A stretch of DNA of 63,622 nt, taken from positions 1-63,622 of the forward strand of contig JAEUHI010000091.1 in the NCBI GenBank assembly GCA_016795385.1, read 5' to 3'. The notes beneath the pieces were generated by a model, which saw nothing but the letters and a program-made list of their open reading frames with translations, was not told the origin of the DNA and ran no database searches. The number at the start of each line of letters is the position of its first letter. The stretch's first letter is position 1. This document shows positions 35,797 through 44,425 of the stretch, piece by piece. The DNA is from Verrucomicrobiales bacterium. Its GTDB lineage: Bacteria > Verrucomicrobiota > Verrucomicrobiia > Verrucomicrobiales > DEV007. A program made the position numbers and the translations under genes.

Positions 35797-36639
35797 TCAC
35801 TCCATCCGCCCCGTCGTCCAGAGGATGCCGCGGGTGACGAGTTCGAGATAGCGGTCGTCCGCGACGGTCTCGTTGTTGTGGCCGATCGTGGTGCTGAAAA
35901 TCCGGGTCTTGTTGGGGCCGTAATGATTGGTCCAGGCCACCACCGCGGTCGCCTCGGTGCCCTTGGCGTTCGGGTCGGGGGTTTCGCCCTTTTTCACCTT
36001 CGGCATCTGGATCTGTTTGCCGGTGGCGAGCGGCTTGGCCGTGTCGAAGATCTGCACGTTGTTGTAGAGCTCTTCGTTGATCGTCGTCCAGCCCTCGAGT
36101 CCTTTCGTCAGCGGGTGGGACGGATCGGTGTAGGTGATCGTGATGGGCGACTGGGGGCCGTGACCCGTCGACTGGACGCCGATCATCTCGTACCAGCCCG
36201 CATTGTCGTCGCCGGTCTTGACCGCTTCCTTGAAATTCCCCCAGCGGTAGCTGTGCATGCCGCAGTGGAGGTTCACCGCCGGCACGCCGTCGCGGTGGGC
36301 CGCGAGGATGCGGTTGACGTAGGCAGCGTCGGTAACAGATGCGGAGCACTCGTCGTGGATCACGACATCGTAGCCCTTGGCCCAGTCGTCCTTTTCATAA
36401 ATCGGGAAGGTCGCATCGGTGCCCTTGCTCGGGTTGTATTCGATGTCGACGACGGCCTCGATGCGCGATTCGATGCCGGCCTTCAGCAGTTGCTGCTGCG
36501 TCTCGTAATCGTGGCAGCAGCCGCCGAGGACGAGGAGCGCCTTCAGGGGAGCGGTCTTCTTTTCATCGGCGGCGTGGACCAACAGCCAACTCGCCAACGC
36601 CATCACGATGACGGGCACAAAAGGGAGGTATCGTTTCAT
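35797..36639 (-). CDS. Secreted ThuA-domain protein
   Basis: This 280-residue protein starts at ATG 36639 with a signal peptide ending SWLLVHAAD; the open frame upstream to 37062 is not coding. It has a type-1 glutamine-amidotransferase-like ThuA fold: LLVLGGCCHDY, YDVVIHDECS, VNLHCGMHSYRWG and a C-terminal TRGILWTTG. ThuA proteins are linked to trehalose or glycoside utilisation and are very common in this phylum. The promoter region to the right is shared with a divergent gene and contains a 21-bp tandem repeat. Confidence 0.93.
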   Translation of the reverse strand: MKRYLPFVPVIVMALASWLLVHAADEKKTAPLKALLVLGGCCHDYETQQQLLKAGIESRIEAVVDIEYNPSKGTDATFPIYEKDDWAKGYDVVIHDECSASVTDAAYVNRILAAHRDGVPAVNLHCGMHSYRWGNFKEAVKTGDDNAGWYEMIGVQSTGHGPQSPITITYTDPSHPLTKGLEGWTTINEELYNNVQIFDTAKPLATGKQIQMPKVKKGETPDPNAKGTEATAVVAWTNHYGPNKTRIFSTTIGHNNETVADDRYLELVTRGILWTTGRME

Positions 36640-36718
36640 GTTTCGGGGGTGTTTCGAGGGCGAGAATGCACGGACCGGGTGATGTCGTCCAGAAAATTTT
36701 CGTATGAACATAAGTCCC

Positions 36719-36760
36719 CGCATTGCGCCAAATAGAATGCGCATTGCGCCAAATAGAATG
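36719..36760. repeat. Perfect 21-bp tandem duplication in the divergent thuA / PepSY-like promoter region
   Basis: CGCATTGCGCCAAATAGAATG occurs at 36719-36739 and again, identically, at 36740-36760. The 268-bp gap otherwise shows no gene. Two adjacent identical sites with a 21-bp (two-turn) period between divergent genes suggest a paired regulator site, or a recent slippage duplication. Confidence 0.9.
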
Positions 36761-36907
36761 ACACGGTCCCCGGGGGCGGGGGCGGGAAATTCCGAAGGGT
36801 TGGTTTTTTCCCTGGTCTTCATCTGGCCATCATTTTCACGGGCGATTCTTTCGCCGGTCCGGGGCGCGCTTGTTCCGGGCGATTCCCTCCCGCATTTCCA
36901 TTGAACG

Positions 36908-37387
36908 ATGAAAAAGACCTCCTTGCACGCTCTCGCCGCCACTCTCTTGGGTGGCGTCTCCTCAGTCCTCCTCGCTGACGAAATCCCGCTGAGCCAGTGT
37001 CCGGAACCCGTCAGGGAGACCATCAGGGGAAACACCGGTCTCGGACGGATCGACGAGATCAAGACGATCCGGATGGAAAACCGGGTGCTCTACCTCGCCG
37101 AGATCGACCTGCCCGGAAAGCGCGAGCGCAAGCTCCACATCGCCGGAGACGGAGCCCTTCTGAAAATGATCGAGGAGATCCGTCCCGGGGATCTGCCCCG
37201 GAAAGTCAAATCGACAATGGACACATTCCTTGCTCCCGGAGGGCGATTCGACAGCGCCGACCGGGTTACCGCTGGCGGCAAGGTCGAATACCACGTGGAT
37301 CTCGATCTCGCGGACGATGTGGATCTTCATCTCGTCATCGATGAGAACGGAGGGATCCTCCGCCGTCGCGAAGAGGCTGATTTCTGA
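36908..37387 (+). CDS. PepSY-like periplasmic protein, first of two paralogues
   Basis: This 159-residue protein has a signal peptide ending VLLADEI. The mature chain holds two PepSY-like repeats, each with a helix of the type CPEPVRETIRG then a strand of the type YLAEIDLP or EYHVDLDLADDVDLHLV. Such proteins often precede two-component systems and may sense or damp envelope signals. A paralogue follows 97 bp downstream and then a response regulator/kinase pair, all on the same strand. The binding partner is unknown. Confidence 0.8.
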   Translation: MKKTSLHALAATLLGGVSSVLLADEIPLSQCPEPVRETIRGNTGLGRIDEIKTIRMENRVLYLAEIDLPGKRERKLHIAGDGALLKMIEEIRPGDLPRKVKSTMDTFLAPGGRFDSADRVTAGGKVEYHVDLDLADDVDLHLVIDENGGILRRREEADF

Positions 37388-37400
37388 ACCGCGATTCATA

Positions 37401-37450
37401 ACCAACCAAAACCAAAACCAAAACCAAAACCAAACCAAAACCAAACCAAA
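37401..37450. repeat. Simple repeat of ACCAAA / CCAAAA units
   Basis: About eight units of CCAAAA, CCAAA or ACCAAA lie between the two PepSY-like genes, starting about 13 bp after the first stop. The tract has no strong base pairing and varies in unit length, as expected from replication slippage. It could alter distance or expression between the two genes. Confidence 0.9.
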
Positions 37451-37484
37451 GCGAAATCCAACCTGAACCCTTGTTCTTCATTTC

Positions 37485-37967
37485 ATGAAATCCATCATCA
37501 AACTCCGTACTCTCGCCTTCTTCGCCCCCTTCGTCGTTGTCGCATTCTGTCCCACTCCATCACGCGCCGTCGAGGTGTCGCTCCAGGATTGTCCGCAGGC
37601 GGTGCAGGATACCATCAACGCCAACCGCAAGGGCGGGCGCATCGACGAGATCGACTTCCTGGCGGCCTCGGGCATCTATGATGTCGACATCAACCTCGGC
37701 CGTGGCCGCGATCTGGATCTGGTCATCAATGCCTCCGGCCGCCTCCTCCGCTCGGTCGAAGATATCGGCCTGGCGAGGGCTCCACGGGCGGTCAAGAATT
37801 CGATCCGCCGCCTCATGCAGGGTGGGGGACGCATCGACGATCTCGACCTCGAAACCGCGGGCGGCCGCGTCACCTACCGGGTGGACATCGACTTCCCGAG
37901 CGGTCCCGATCTGGAGGCGACCATCTCGGAAAAAGGCTTGGTTTTGAAGCGTAATCGTCGAGACTGA
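37485..37967 (+). CDS. PepSY-like periplasmic protein, second paralogue
   Basis: This 160-residue protein has a signal peptide ending PTPSRAVEV. Like its upstream neighbour it has two PepSY-like repeats (VSLQDCPQAVQDTINANRKG with YDVDINLGRGRDLDLVI, then APRAVKNSIRRLMQGG with VTYRVDIDFP). The conserved cysteine in the first helix is present in both paralogues. It lies 19 bp upstream of the response regulator and is very likely in its operon. Confidence 0.8.
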   Translation: MKSIIKLRTLAFFAPFVVVAFCPTPSRAVEVSLQDCPQAVQDTINANRKGGRIDEIDFLAASGIYDVDINLGRGRDLDLVINASGRLLRSVEDIGLARAPRAVKNSIRRLMQGGGRIDDLDLETAGGRVTYRVDIDFPSGPDLEATISEKGLVLKRNRRD

Positions 37968-37986
37968 AACCCGTTCCGCCCCTGCC

Positions 37987-38661
37987 ATGCGCCTGCTCCT
38001 CGTTGAGGATTCCGACCGTCTTCGTGCCACCGTTGCCCATGCCCTCTCCAGGCTCGGGCATGCGGTGGACGAGGCGGTCGATGGCAGGGAGGCGGAGATC
38101 GCGGTCAGTCTCAATGATTACGACGCCATCGTCCTCGACCTGATGCTGCCTCATCGGAACGGCATCGATCTTTTGGTCGAGTGGCGGAGGCAGGGAAATC
38201 CGACTCCGATCCTGATCCTCACGGCAAAGGACGCGATCGATGACCGTGTTCGCGGCCTCGCTCTTGGAGCGGATGATTATCTCGTGAAGCCTTTCGCGAT
38301 CGAGGAACTGCTCGCGCGACTCGGCGCGATCGTGCGGCGACGCCACGGGCAGCTGGATGCAGTCCTTCGGGTGGGCGATCTCACGGTCGATCTAACCTCC
38401 CGATCCGTGAAGAGGGCAGGGGTGGAGATCATCCTCACCGCCCGCGAGTTCGCCCTTCTCGAATGTTTGGCGAGACGACCGGGGCACACTCTGACACGCG
38501 AGCAAATCGAATCCCACCTCTATGGCGAGGAGTCCAGTCCGCTCAGCAATGCTGTCGATGCCGCGGTCTACGCCCTGAGGCGAAAACTTTCGCCCGATGG
38601 CGCTCCTCCTCTGATTCACACGAGACGCGGGCTCGGATACGTTTTTCAGGAAAAGCGATGA
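37987..38661 (+). CDS. OmpR-family response regulator
   Basis: This 224-residue protein has a receiver domain (residues 1-115) with the acidic pocket at VEDSD, phosphoacceptor Asp51 in IVLDLMLP, LTAKD and DDYLVKPF, then a winged-helix DNA-binding domain (about 125-222; TAREFALLECLARRPG, GLGYVF). It should be phosphorylated by the adjacent kinase, with which it overlaps by ATGA. The nearby PepSY-like genes are plausible targets or inputs. Confidence 0.97.
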   Translation: MRLLLVEDSDRLRATVAHALSRLGHAVDEAVDGREAEIAVSLNDYDAIVLDLMLPHRNGIDLLVEWRRQGNPTPILILTAKDAIDDRVRGLALGADDYLVKPFAIEELLARLGAIVRRRHGQLDAVLRVGDLTVDLTSRSVKRAGVEIILTAREFALLECLARRPGHTLTREQIESHLYGEESSPLSNAVDAAVYALRRKLSPDGAPPLIHTRRGLGYVFQEKR

Positions 38662-40028
38662 GATCGATCCGTCGCGATCTCGCCGTCCGCATCGGCGGTG
38701 TCTCCCTTCTCATCCTTTTGGTTGGGGGCTTCGGGCTCTATTTCTCCATCCGGGGGTCGCTCGAGCGGCAATTCGATCAAGGCCTCGCCACCAAAACGCA
38801 GGCGATCATCACCGCCTCGGAGATCGATGACGGTGAATTTGAGATCGATCTCGATATCCAGGCCTTTGCCGGATTTGGTACGGGGGATCAGGAGGATTAC
38901 TTCGAGATTTTTGCCGAGGACGGGTCTTCCTTTTTGAAATCCCCCTCGCTCGGGCTCCGCTCGCTCGCGAAACCCGCGACCTTCGGTGAGGAGGATGGAT
39001 CCTTCGCCGATACCATCCTTCCAGATGGATTGCCTGGTCGCGCGCATTGGCGGACCTATGTGCCGGCGATCGATGATGATGAAGTCGATCCCCTGCCTCC
39101 ACCGACATTGCGCATTCTCGTCGCGAGCGACGAAAGCTACATTCATCGTATCGTCCGTCTCATCGCCTTGCTGATCGCCTTGGTCGGAGGTGCCGCCGTC
39201 GTCGCGGGGCTCGTGATTCTGAATGGGGTGGTCAGGGCGGGGTTGAAGCCGCTCGATCGCCTCAGCGCCGATGTGCAAGCCATCGGAGTCACCGACCTCG
39301 ATCGCCGCCTCGATCCCGAAGGACTGCCCGAAGAATTGAATGGTGTCGCGGCCAAGCTCAACGAGCTGCTCGAGCGGCTCGAGGCCTCGTTCACCCGCGA
39401 GCGACGCTTCACGAGCGATGCCGCGCATGAGCTCCGGACACCCCTCGCGGAGCTGCGGGTCATGACCGAAGTCGGGGCGCGGTGGCCCGAGGATTTCTCC
39501 GAGAAAAGTGGAACGGACATGCTGGAGGTAATCTCTGAGCTCGAGGCCCTGCTGGATACTCTCTCGCTCCTCGCCCGGGCTGAGACTGGGCCTCGGCGTT
39601 CGCTGGAGTTGGTCGATCTGGAAGCAAGCCTCGCCGAGGCGCTCGCCCGATTCCAATCGGAGATCGAGGTGCGCGGAATCAGATTCGATCTACAGGTGGA
39701 GCCCGGTAGATTCCTCAGCGACCCCGTGCTCTGGCGGGCCATCTTGCAGAACCTCATCGGCAACGCCGTCTCCTATGCACCTCGCGATGCGCTCGTCACG
39801 GTGCGGGCTTCTCCTGAGAAGTTGGTCGTCTCCAATCCAGCACCTGATCTCGAACCGGAGGATCTTCCTTACCTGTTCGATCGATTCTGGCGCAAATCGG
39901 AATCCCGCAGCGGCAAGGGGCATGCGGGGCTCGGGCTATCCGTGGTCCGCGCCTCTGTCGATGTGCTCGAGGGCACGTGCCGGGCCTCCCTCGATTCGGG
40001 GATTCTCACTCTCGAGATTGTCTGGTGA
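38658..40028 (+). CDS. Two-component sensor histidine kinase
   Basis: This 456-residue protein has two transmembrane helices (about 11-31 and 167-190) enclosing a 135-residue periplasmic sensor region rich in Asp and Glu, a HAMP domain, HisKA with phosphoacceptor His257 in AAHELRTPLAEL, and HATPase motifs NLIGNAVSYA and GHAGLGLSVV. It starts inside the stop of the response regulator (ATGA). The acidic periplasmic domain could bind cations or the basic PepSY-like proteins; this is inference. Confidence 0.96.
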   Translation: MRSIRRDLAVRIGGVSLLILLVGGFGLYFSIRGSLERQFDQGLATKTQAIITASEIDDGEFEIDLDIQAFAGFGTGDQEDYFEIFAEDGSSFLKSPSLGLRSLAKPATFGEEDGSFADTILPDGLPGRAHWRTYVPAIDDDEVDPLPPPTLRILVASDESYIHRIVRLIALLIALVGGAAVVAGLVILNGVVRAGLKPLDRLSADVQAIGVTDLDRRLDPEGLPEELNGVAAKLNELLERLEASFTRERRFTSDAAHELRTPLAELRVMTEVGARWPEDFSEKSGTDMLEVISELEALLDTLSLLARAETGPRRSLELVDLEASLAEALARFQSEIEVRGIRFDLQVEPGRFLSDPVLWRAILQNLIGNAVSYAPRDALVTVRASPEKLVVSNPAPDLEPEDLPYLFDRFWRKSESRSGKGHAGLGLSVVRASVDVLEGTCRASLDSGILTLEIVW

Positions 40029-40045
40029 CGGGAGCGGTCATCGGA

Positions 40046-41446
40046 TCATTCCGCTTTCAGCCCGAAAGACCCGTGCCTGCGCAGCACCTCCGCCGTTCCG
40101 GGAGGCAGCAGATCCCCCCAGCCCGGCTCATCGGCCTGGATTTTCGCTTCCACGAGCTGGGTGGCGAGGCCGACGGCCGATTCCTCCCAGCCGGCCAAGC
40201 CGATGAGGAGCCGGTTTTCGAGAAGGTAATCGTAGAGACCGCGCAGTCCCGGGGCGACCTGAAAGTTTTTCGCCGTCACCAGAACCCCCGAGGTCACGTC
40301 GCGGCGCGGGTAGAGGTAGAGTCGCACCCCGCTCTTGAAGAGGCGTCCGAGGGCCTCGAGGATGCCGCCGTCGAGGTGTTCGTGGTTCGCCTCGGTGAAA
40401 AGGGCTGAGAGCTCCGTCATCCCGAGGGCGAGACCGACCATCTCCCGCGTGTAGCGGTGGAAGTAGGAGCTGAGCCGGAAGTAGTCGTTGTAGTTCGTGA
40501 TGAGGGCGTTTTGTCCCAGCGCCGCGAGCACGTCGAGCCGGGCGAGGAGGTCGGCGTCGTTCGTTTTGCCCTCATCCTGCAGCACGTTCAGCGGGATCTC
40601 CGCGAGGGTGATGAATTCCTTGCCCGCATTCGCCGGCTCCTGCGCGAACTGGGCGCGCGCGCACTGGAGCATGTCCGCATGCGTCAGGGTGAAGGGGTGG
40701 AAGCGGCCCCGCATCGTCAGGACGGGCTTTTTCCGGAGGATCTCCGAGGGCTGCACCACGCCCGAGGGCGAAAAGAGCACCGCATTCGTCAGTTGATGCT
40801 CCACGAGGCGGAAGCTCATGAGCCGGTTGTCGACCGAGGCATAGGCGTGCCCGTCGAATTTGATCATGTCGACCTCGATGCGGTTCGTGGTGAGATCGTC
40901 GGCGAGGGTCGCGATGATCGTCTGCGAGTCGGCCCCTTGCTGGGTCGCGGCGAAGATCAGGTTCACCCCCACGATGCCGAGGGCTTCCTGCTGCAGCACG
41001 GCCTCGCGATCCCACATCCGGACGTGGGCGATCACGGTCGAGGGTGCCTCGCGCGGCGAGGTCTGGAAGCGGATCCCCATCCAGCCGTGGGCTTCGTTCG
41101 TGCCCGCGTAATTCCGGATCGCGACGGTGTTGGCGAAGACAAAAAAGCGCGTCTGATCCCCGCGGGTCGCATCGAGCCGCTCCAGAAGGAGGCTCCATTC
41201 GTGCTCCAGCATGGTGCGGAGCCGCTGCTCGCAGACATAGCGGTCGGCGTGACCATAGATCGCATCGCTCACCTGCATGTCGTAGGCCGACATGCTTTTG
41301 GCCACCGTGCCCGAGGCCCCGCCCACCCGGAAAAACCAGCGCGCCACTTCCTGTCCCGCCCCGATCTCGGCAAAGGCCCCGTAGGTGACGGGATCGAGAT
41401 TGATCTGCAGCGCTTTCTGGTGGGTCGTGGGGGTATCGGTATCCAT
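40046..41446 (-). CDS. Conserved cytosolic protein of unknown function with a nucleotidyltransferase-like motif
   Basis: This 466-residue protein has no signal peptide and no beta-barrel character. Very conserved-looking blocks occur throughout: YGAFAEIGAGQEVARWFFR, GGASGTVAKSMSAYDM, RGRFHPFTLTHADML and NYNDYFRLSSYFHRYT. I recall close relatives in Bacteroidetes and Cyanobacteria, annotated inconsistently (TonB-dependent receptor, nicotinate-nucleotide adenylyltransferase), neither well founded. The FHPFTLTH segment loosely resembles the (H/T)xGH nucleotidyltransferase motif. Function unknown. Confidence 0.85.
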   Translation of the reverse strand: MDTDTPTTHQKALQINLDPVTYGAFAEIGAGQEVARWFFRVGGASGTVAKSMSAYDMQVSDAIYGHADRYVCEQRLRTMLEHEWSLLLERLDATRGDQTRFFVFANTVAIRNYAGTNEAHGWMGIRFQTSPREAPSTVIAHVRMWDREAVLQQEALGIVGVNLIFAATQQGADSQTIIATLADDLTTNRIEVDMIKFDGHAYASVDNRLMSFRLVEHQLTNAVLFSPSGVVQPSEILRKKPVLTMRGRFHPFTLTHADMLQCARAQFAQEPANAGKEFITLAEIPLNVLQDEGKTNDADLLARLDVLAALGQNALITNYNDYFRLSSYFHRYTREMVGLALGMTELSALFTEANHEHLDGGILEALGRLFKSGVRLYLYPRRDVTSGVLVTAKNFQVAPGLRGLYDYLLENRLLIGLAGWEESAVGLATQLVEAKIQADEPGWGDLLPPGTAEVLRRHGSFGLKAE

Positions 41447-41507
41447 GGAGGCTTTCAGAGTCGCAACATCGATGCCATCGGATCGCGAGGGGAGGGGTGC
41501 AAGCAGG

Positions 41508-41533
41508 ATTTTCTGTAAACTCCGTCAGAAAAT
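41508..41533. promoter_or_regulatory. Inverted repeat in the divergent region before gspF
   Basis: ATTTTCTG (41508-41515) and CAGAAAAT (41526-41533) are perfect 8-bp arms with a 10-nt spacer. The element lies 62 bp upstream of the minus-strand gene and 104 bp upstream of gspF. The spacing of about two helical turns suits an operator; no -35/-10 pair could be assigned with confidence. Confidence 0.5.
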
Positions 41534-41636
41534 GGGCGCCCGCACCTCCGCAGACACCCCTTGACCCCGCCCCGGAATCTGTGAAATGATCGGAAACGAT
41601 CCCGGTCCCGCGGGGTTCCTTTCCCGCCCCTCCTTC

Positions 41637-42896
41637 ATGCCCGCCTTCACCTACACCGCCATCGATCCGACCGGGAAAAAGGTCTCGGGCAGCGTCGTGG
41701 TGCGGAACAAGGCCGAAGTCTACCGCGAGCTCGAGTCGAAATCCCTCACCCCCGTCGTCGTCGATCAGGCCGCCGAGGCCGCGCCGGGGAAGACGGGCAA
41801 AGCCGGCAAAGGGGATGCCAAAAGCGGAGGCGCCGCCAAATCACGGCGCGGCGTGCGCCTGAAACGGCAGGAACTCGTCCTCTTCACCGAAGAACTCGCC
41901 GACCTCCTCGATGCCGGGATGAATCTCGAGCGCGCCCTCAAGATCCTGCAGGAGCGCCAGGCCAACGCCTCCATCCGCGAAGTCTCCGGCTGCCTCCGCG
42001 AGGAGATCCGCGAAGGGACGCGCTTTTCCAAAGCCCTTGCCATCGCCTCGCCCTCCTTCGACGAGCTCTACGCTAGTCTCGTCGCCGCCGGCGAAGCGAG
42101 CGGCTCGCTCCCCGAGATCCTGCGCCGTCTCGTCGTCAATCTGAAGCAGCTCTACAACCTGCAGCGCCGCACCCTTGGAGCGATGATCTACCCGATCACC
42201 GTGATGCTCGCGGGCATGGTCCTGCTTTTCGTCTTCAGCACCGTGCTGATGCCCTCGCTCAGCAAGATGATGGAAAAGACCGGGTCGGAGCTGCCTCTCG
42301 TCACCGAGCTGCTCATCAAGTTCACCGACTTCATGGGCGCGTGGTGGTGGCTCATCCTCGCCATCGGCATCGGGCTCGCCGTCGGCTTCCGCGTCCTCAT
42401 CGCCACGCCCCTGGGGCGGGAATGGTGGGACGGCTACAAAATGAAGCTGCCCGCCTTCGGTCCCGTCATTCTCGGCCGCTTCTACGCCCAGTTCTGCCAC
42501 ACCATGGCCAACCTCTCCGCGAACGGCGTGCCGCTCCTCAACGGGCTGCGACTCGTCACCCGGGGCACTCCGAATCTCTACATCCGCGCCCGCCTCGAGA
42601 AAGTCGTCGCCGATGTCGGCGAGGGCACCAGTCTCGCGCGCTCCATGGAAAAGACCGGCTCTTTCCCCGAGCAGCTCGTCGACCGCGTCGCCATCGGCGA
42701 GCAGACCGGCGAGCTCGGCAAAGCCTTCGCCAAGGCCGCCGCGAAATACGACGAGGACCTCGATGTCCGTATCGCGCGATTGACGACCGTCGTTCCGACC
42801 GTGATGCTGGTGATCGTCGCCGCCATCGTCGGAGTCGTCGCCTACAGCGTCATCACCACGATCTTCGGCTCGATGGCCGGCATCCGCAATCGTTGA
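41637..42896 (+). CDS. gspF: Type II secretion system inner-membrane protein GspF
   Basis: This 419-residue protein begins MPAFTYTAIDPTGKKVSG, the family's typical N-terminus, which supports ATG 41637 over 41586. Two T2SSF domains follow (FTEELADLLDAGMNLERAL and FCHTMANLSANGVPLLNGL) with three transmembrane helices. An unusual Lys/Gly-rich linker occupies residues about 45-75. GspF is the platform that links the assembly ATPase to pseudopilus growth. It opens an operon gspFGHIJK; no gspE or gspD is in the window. Confidence 0.95.
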   Translation: MPAFTYTAIDPTGKKVSGSVVVRNKAEVYRELESKSLTPVVVDQAAEAAPGKTGKAGKGDAKSGGAAKSRRGVRLKRQELVLFTEELADLLDAGMNLERALKILQERQANASIREVSGCLREEIREGTRFSKALAIASPSFDELYASLVAAGEASGSLPEILRRLVVNLKQLYNLQRRTLGAMIYPITVMLAGMVLLFVFSTVLMPSLSKMMEKTGSELPLVTELLIKFTDFMGAWWWLILAIGIGLAVGFRVLIATPLGREWWDGYKMKLPAFGPVILGRFYAQFCHTMANLSANGVPLLNGLRLVTRGTPNLYIRARLEKVVADVGEGTSLARSMEKTGSFPEQLVDRVAIGEQTGELGKAFAKAAAKYDEDLDVRIARLTTVVPTVMLVIVAAIVGVVAYSVITTIFGSMAGIRNR

Positions 42897-42940
42897 ACGT
42901 TTCTTTTTCACCGCAACCACCCAGCCTTCACCCTCACCCG

Positions 42941-43375
42941 ATGAAACTGCCCTCCCACAACCCTTCGAAACGCCGGCGATCCGCCTTCACCCTCGTCGAG
43001 CTGGTCATCGTCATCACCATCATCGCCGTGCTCTCCGGATCCGGCATCTACCTGATCATCGGCTTCATCGATGACGCCAAATACCAGCGCGTCGAGTCCG
43101 ACATCCAGGCCCTCGATCTCGCCTTGAAGAGCTACGAGCGGAACAACTATTTCAAACCCCCGACCCAGGAGCAGGGACTCGCCGCCCTCGTCGAGCGCCC
43201 CACCGGCGAGCCCCAGCCCGAGCGCTGGCGCGCCTATCTGGAGGAGCCCATGAAAGACCCCTGGGGTGCCGAATATCAATACCGCTTCCCCGCCACCAAG
43301 AGCACCAAGAAATATGATCTCTTCTCCCTCGGCGAAGATGGCGTGGAGAGCGAGGACGACATCGGGAACTGGTGA
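42941..43375 (+). CDS. gspG: Type II secretion major pseudopilin GspG
   Basis: This 144-residue prepilin has a basic leader (SKRRRSA) and the class III site A|FTLVELVIVITII with Glu at +5 for processing and assembly. The residue before cleavage is Ala rather than the usual Gly. The C-terminal DPWGAEYQYRFP and LFSLGEDGVESEDDIGNW match GspG, including the calcium-site region. It overlaps gspH by 38 bp. Confidence 0.95.
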   Translation: MKLPSHNPSKRRRSAFTLVELVIVITIIAVLSGSGIYLIIGFIDDAKYQRVESDIQALDLALKSYERNNYFKPPTQEQGLAALVERPTGEPQPERWRAYLEEPMKDPWGAEYQYRFPATKSTKKYDLFSLGEDGVESEDDIGNW

Positions 43376-44006
43376 GTCTCCCGCGTCGCACCGAGCCTTC
43401 ACCGTCGTCGAACTCGTCGTCGCGATCACCGTGGTCGCGATCCTGACGGGCCTCGCCGTGCCGGCGATCGACAGCGTGCAGAAAGAGCGCCTCGCCCGCG
43501 AGCCCGTCAACCGTCTCCTCCTCCTCGCCCGCGAGGTGCGCGGCCGCGCCATGGCCGAGGATCGCCCCTATCAGATCGTCTTCGACGGGCAGGGCTACCG
43601 GGCCTCGCGTTTCCTCCGACCCTATGCCGGGATCGAGGAAGTCGAGACGATCCGGCTCGAGATGGCCGAAATGGCCGAGCGCGAGGAAATGATCGAAGCC
43701 TCGCAGGCCCGCGGCATCCAGATCGCACCCGAGACTCCACCCGATCCGAAAGAGGAACTCGTGCGCGAGGGGCTGAAGTATTTCCAGGAATACGCCTATC
43801 CGCCCGAGGTGCGCGTCAGCGTGCGGGCGTGGAACGATCTCGAATGGATCCCTCTGTCGGGTGCCGAGACGAAACGTTGGATCTTCCAGCCCTCGGGCAT
43901 GTGCGAGCCCCTGCGGTTCCGCGTGGAGGCCGATACCTCCTTCTTCGAGGTCGAGTTCCACCCCCTCACCGCCGATGTGAAATCCGAACGCTCCTGGGTC
44001 GAATGA
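43338..44006 (+). CDS. gspH: Type II secretion minor pseudopilin GspH-like
   Basis: This 222-residue protein is placed by order and by the prepilin signal SHRA|FTVVELVVAITVVAI (Glu at +5, again Ala before the cut). The ATG at 43338 lies inside gspG; no later ATG precedes the cleavage site. The body is longer than usual for GspH and rich in acidic helices (EMAEMAEREEMIEASQ). It ends in an ATGA overlap with gspI. Confidence 0.8.
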   Translation: MAWRARTTSGTGESPASHRAFTVVELVVAITVVAILTGLAVPAIDSVQKERLAREPVNRLLLLAREVRGRAMAEDRPYQIVFDGQGYRASRFLRPYAGIEEVETIRLEMAEMAEREEMIEASQARGIQIAPETPPDPKEELVREGLKYFQEYAYPPEVRVSVRAWNDLEWIPLSGAETKRWIFQPSGMCEPLRFRVEADTSFFEVEFHPLTADVKSERSWVE

Positions 44007-44425
44007 AGAGGGTCATGCGAAAGAGTCAACAGGGTCGGGTCGGGGGCGGGACGCGCGGCTACGCGCTCCTCGACGTCGTCCTCGCGGTGACGCTTTTCGC
44101 CATCACCGTCACCGGCTTGCTCCGCGTCATGCGCGGCGTCGGCGATACCTCCGCGGGATTCGCGCGCGATCGATTCGTGCAGCAGCAACTCGAGGGACTC
44201 CTCGCCGAGAAACGCCGCCTCCCCGTCGATGCGATGGCCTACGAGTCGGTCGACCCGCTCACCGGCATCACCTTCCGCACCTACGTCGAACCCTATCAAA
44301 TCGACAATGGCGAGGGCGATGAACTCGCCGATCTCTACAAACTTACCGCCGAGGCGACCTTTCTCGACGACGGGGGCGAGCAGGTGGAGAAGGCCGAGCT
44401 GATCATTTACCACGAGGATCAATGA
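44003..44425 (+). CDS. gspI: Type II secretion minor pseudopilin GspI-like
   Basis: This 140-residue protein has the leader and helix GTRG|YALLDVVLAVTLFAI; the +5 residue is Asp where Glu is nearly invariant. The rest, with ERDRF-like FARDRFVQQQLEGLLAE and a short beta domain, suits GspI, which with GspJ and GspK forms the pseudopilus tip. It is linked to both neighbours by 4-bp overlaps. Confidence 0.82.
   Translation: MKRVMRKSQQGRVGGGTRGYALLDVVLAVTLFAITVTGLLRVMRGVGDTSAGFARDRFVQQQLEGLLAEKRRLPVDAMAYESVDPLTGITFRTYVEPYQIDNGEGDELADLYKLTAEATFLDDGGEQVEKAELIIYHEDQ

Noticed and set aside
37401..37450. Possible CRISPR-like or direct-repeat array
   Set aside because: Units are 5-6 bp with no spacers; it is a simple sequence repeat. 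No other regularly spaced repeats or cas genes were seen.
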